Assembly: GCF_036346875.1 (NCBI RefSeq)
Contig: NZ_CP107852.1
Location: 4,278,001-4,342,000 of the forward strand
From: Nocardia sp. NBC_00508
GTDB lineage: Bacteria > Actinomycetota > Actinomycetes > Mycobacteriales > Mycobacteriaceae
Length of the DNA: 64,000 nt
Direction: 5' to 3'
Every line of letters starts with the position of its first letter. The first letter of the stretch is position 1. Under the pieces are notes generated by a model. It was not told the origin of the DNA. It made no database searches and was given only the letters and a program-made list of their open reading frames with translations. This document shows, one piece after another, positions 62,159-64,000 of the stretch. The position numbers were made by a program, and so were the translations under genes.

Positions 62159-63527
62159 CCGGCAGGTCCAGGACTAGGCGGATGCCGCCCAGCGTGCCCT
62201 CGTCGAAATAGGCTCGGCCGCCGTGTAGCTGGGCTTGCTGCGCGACCAAGGCGAGGCCCAGACCGGAGCCGCCCTTACTGGCTTGGCTACCGCGGGAGAA
62301 GCGGTCGAAGACGGCTTCGCGTTCGTGCGGCGGGATGCCGCGGCCGTTGTCATCGATGGAGATGACGATGTGGCCGCCCGGCGCCCGGTGCGCGGAGACC
62401 AGCGCTTCGGTGGCTCCGCCGTGTTTGACCGAATTGGCCAGCGCGTTGTCCACCGCGAGGCGCAGCCCGGCGGGCAGACCGCGGGTCACCAGTTCGGCGT
62501 CGGAGTCGATGCGCACGGTGAGGCCGGGGAAGTGCCGCATGGCATCGTGCGCGGCTTGGTCGCACAGGTCGCCGACGTCGGTGGCGATGTGGTCGCGCTG
62601 ATTGGTCAGCTCGCCGGTGGCCAGCCGCTCCAGCGCCGCGAGCGTCGTCTCCACCCGGCCCTGGCTGCGCTGCAGGTCGTCGAGGATCTCCGCGCGCTGC
62701 GTCTCGTCGAGATCCAAGGTGCGCAGCACTTCCAGGTCGGTGCGCATCGCGGTGAGCGGGGTGCGCAGCTCATGGGCGGACACAGCGGCGAAGTCGCGCG
62801 CGGTCTCCAGCGCGGCAGCGGTCTCGGCATGGGCCTGATCCACGCGCTGCAGCATGGTGTTGACCGCGTCGGCGAGTTTCTCCGCCTCGTGCACGCCCGC
62901 GCCCTCCACCGGCACCTGCGGAGCACGCGGATCGGGGAATGCACTGCGGGCGCCGACCTGCTGGGTGAGCCGGACGATCGGGCGCACCGCGGCCCCCGCG
63001 AGCAGCCAGCCGAGCGCCGCCGCGGCGGCGATGGACAGCAAGGCGCCGCCGAGCACCCATCGCTGTTGGTCCGCGGTGGCTTGGGCCGCGCCCGCGGCGG
63101 GGATACCCAGCGACACCACCCGCCCCGCGGGCTGATTCTCCGTCGTGGTGAGAATCCGGTACGGGGTGCCGCCCACCGTGACGGTGCGAGAACCGGTCGG
63201 CAGCGCGGGCAGTTCGGTGGTCGTACTGGCGGCGACCACGCCGTTGTCCCGGACGGTCACCGCCATGTCGTTGTTCAGCCCGGTCAGGCTGATGAACCGG
63301 ACCGCGATCTGCGGCTCGATCAGCACGATGCGGGCCGCGATGGCGAGCTGCTGGTCGGACTGCTGCACGTTGTTGCGCTCGATAGCGCGGATGCTGATCA
63401 GGCTGATCAGCGTCACGATGACGATCGCGCCGGCGGCCGCGGCGCCCGCCACCCGGGTACGCAGCGAAAACGACCGTAGTCGAGGGCTTTTCGGCGGTGC
63501 GGTGGAGGCAGCAGGGGCAGCGGTCAT
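62148..63527 (-). CDS. prrB: Sensor histidine kinase PrrB
   Basis: 459 residues: membrane segment AGAAAAGAIVIVTLISLISI, periplasmic domain, second segment (WVLGGALLSIAAAAALGWLL), HAMP, HisKA with SAHELRTPLTAMRTDLEVLR (phospho-His), HATPase with DNALANSVKHGG, DDNGRGIPPHER and GGSGLGLALVAQQA. Partner of PrrA; overlaps it by ATGA. The last three residues and the stop are within a family A repeat. Confidence 0.93.
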   Translation of the reverse strand: MTAAPAASTAPPKSPRLRSFSLRTRVAGAAAAGAIVIVTLISLISIRAIERNNVQQSDQQLAIAARIVLIEPQIAVRFISLTGLNNDMAVTVRDNGVVAASTTTELPALPTGSRTVTVGGTPYRILTTTENQPAGRVVSLGIPAAGAAQATADQQRWVLGGALLSIAAAAALGWLLAGAAVRPIVRLTQQVGARSAFPDPRAPQVPVEGAGVHEAEKLADAVNTMLQRVDQAHAETAAALETARDFAAVSAHELRTPLTAMRTDLEVLRTLDLDETQRAEILDDLQRSQGRVETTLAALERLATGELTNQRDHIATDVGDLCDQAAHDAMRHFPGLTVRIDSDAELVTRGLPAGLRLAVDNALANSVKHGGATEALVSAHRAPGGHIVISIDDNGRGIPPHEREAVFDRFSRGSQASKGGSGLGLALVAQQAQLHGGRAYFDEGTLGGIRLVLDLPGSV

Positions 63528-64000
63528 TTCGGCGCTCGCAGCACGAAACCGACGCCGCGGATCGTGTGCAGCAACCTGGGCGTGTCGCCGACCTCCAGCT
63601 TGCGGCGCAGATAGCCGACGAAAACGTCCACCACATTGGTGTCGGCGGCGAAGTCGTAGCCCCACACCAGTTCCAGCAGGCGTTCCCGGCTCAGCACCAC
63701 GCCGACATTCCTGGCCAGCGTGGACAACAGCTCGAATTCCCGCTTGGTGAGCTCGATCTCGCGGCCGTGCAGCAGCGCGCGGTAGCCGGCGACGTCCACC
63801 TCCAGCGGGCCGACGGTGATCGCGCCGGGGGTTGCGGTGGCGGGCGCGTCGGCCCGTCTGCGCAGCAGCGCCCGGATCCGCGCCACCAGCTCCTTGAGCA
63901 CGAACGGTTTGACCAGGTAGTCGTCCGCGCCGGACTCCAGCCCGGAGATGCGATCGTCCACCGACGCACGAGCGCTGAGCACACAGATCGGGACGTCGTT
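63524..64000 (-). CDS. prrA: Response regulator PrrA, 5' end outside window
   Basis: The frame is open to the window edge; the visible part begins in the receiver domain (NDVPICVLSARASVDDRISG, LESGADDYLVKPFVLKELVA with the conserved Lys) and contains a winged-helix OmpR-type domain (LTKREFELLSTLARNVGVVL, NVVDVFVGYLRRKLE, TIRGVGFVLR). About 75 residues with the phospho-acceptor Asp are missing. Ends overlapping prrB. Confidence 0.93.
   Translation of the reverse strand, partial: NDVPICVLSARASVDDRISGLESGADDYLVKPFVLKELVARIRALLRRRADAPATATPGAITVGPLEVDVAGYRALLHGREIELTKREFELLSTLARNVGVVLSRERLLELVWGYDFAADTNVVDVFVGYLRRKLEVGDTPRLLHTIRGVGFVLRAPK

Overview
The window looks like chromosome of a Nocardia or very close relative (Mycobacteriales). 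GC content and GC at third codon positions are high, GTG/TTG starts are common, and the nocobactin-type pair nbtS/nbtT (salicylate synthase and salicylate-AMP ligase) sits behind IdeR-like iron boxes. From about 11.6 kb on, the gene order follows the Mycobacterium tuberculosis stretch from Rv0858c to Rv0903c (dapC, ercc3/XPB, Rv0862c, rpfA, cspB, an MFS protein, DUF3027, DUF2530, MarR, a SpoU-type methyltransferase, sepH, serC, citA, gltA2, prrB, prrA), interrupted by accessory inserts. Both window ends cut genes: plsB on the left and prrA on the right.

Layout. 0-5.5 kb: plsB, then nbtS and nbtT, converging on a shared hairpin terminator. 5.7-11.3 kb: an SDR, a CMD/AhpD-like protein, DAHP synthase, a methyltransferase, an acetyltransferase and an ECF41-type sigma factor. 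The CMD gene has what looks like an ECF41 promoter plus a CRP-like site. 11.6-14.7 kb: dapC, a DHFR-like protein, cspA and a LysE exporter. 14.7-19.9 kb is an accessory block of lower GC. It holds a toxin remnant with an intact XRE antitoxin-like gene, an XRE-TPR regulator divergent from three overlapping small genes, and a three-gene module (EspC-like protein, helical protein with a C-terminal toxin-like domain, lipoprotein) that may be a type VII secretion effector system. 20.3-31.7 kb: XPB helicase, DUF3239, a second LysE, a secreted M1 peptidase, a coiled-coil protein, an LppU-like lipoprotein, the Rv0862c homologue, a small conserved protein, rpfA with a long structured leader and a CRP site, and cspB. 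31.8-46.1 kb: sulfatase/TetR, DUF2771/MFS, glutaminyl cyclase, DUF3027, a sacsin-like ATPase, TetR/neutral ceramidase, DUF2530 and MarR. 46.3-64 kb: YccF, Eis-like acetyltransferase, SpoU methyltransferase, DUF2537, DUF6928, an IS630-type element, sepH, serC, a two-domain beta protein, citA, pdxH, an MFS, gltA2, an FKBP, a YhgE/Pip-like fragment and prrBA.

Two dispersed non-coding repeat families run through the window. Family A (seven copies) is a mosaic of nested palindromes that usually starts at or just after a stop codon and seems to provide the stop codon of prrB and of a methyltransferase gene. Family B (four copies, about 125 bp units) includes an inverted pair around the coiled-coil gene and a copy split by the IS630-type element at a TA dinucleotide. 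No rRNA, tRNA or CRISPR was seen.

All family names come from reading the translations and from memory of the families. No database search was run.
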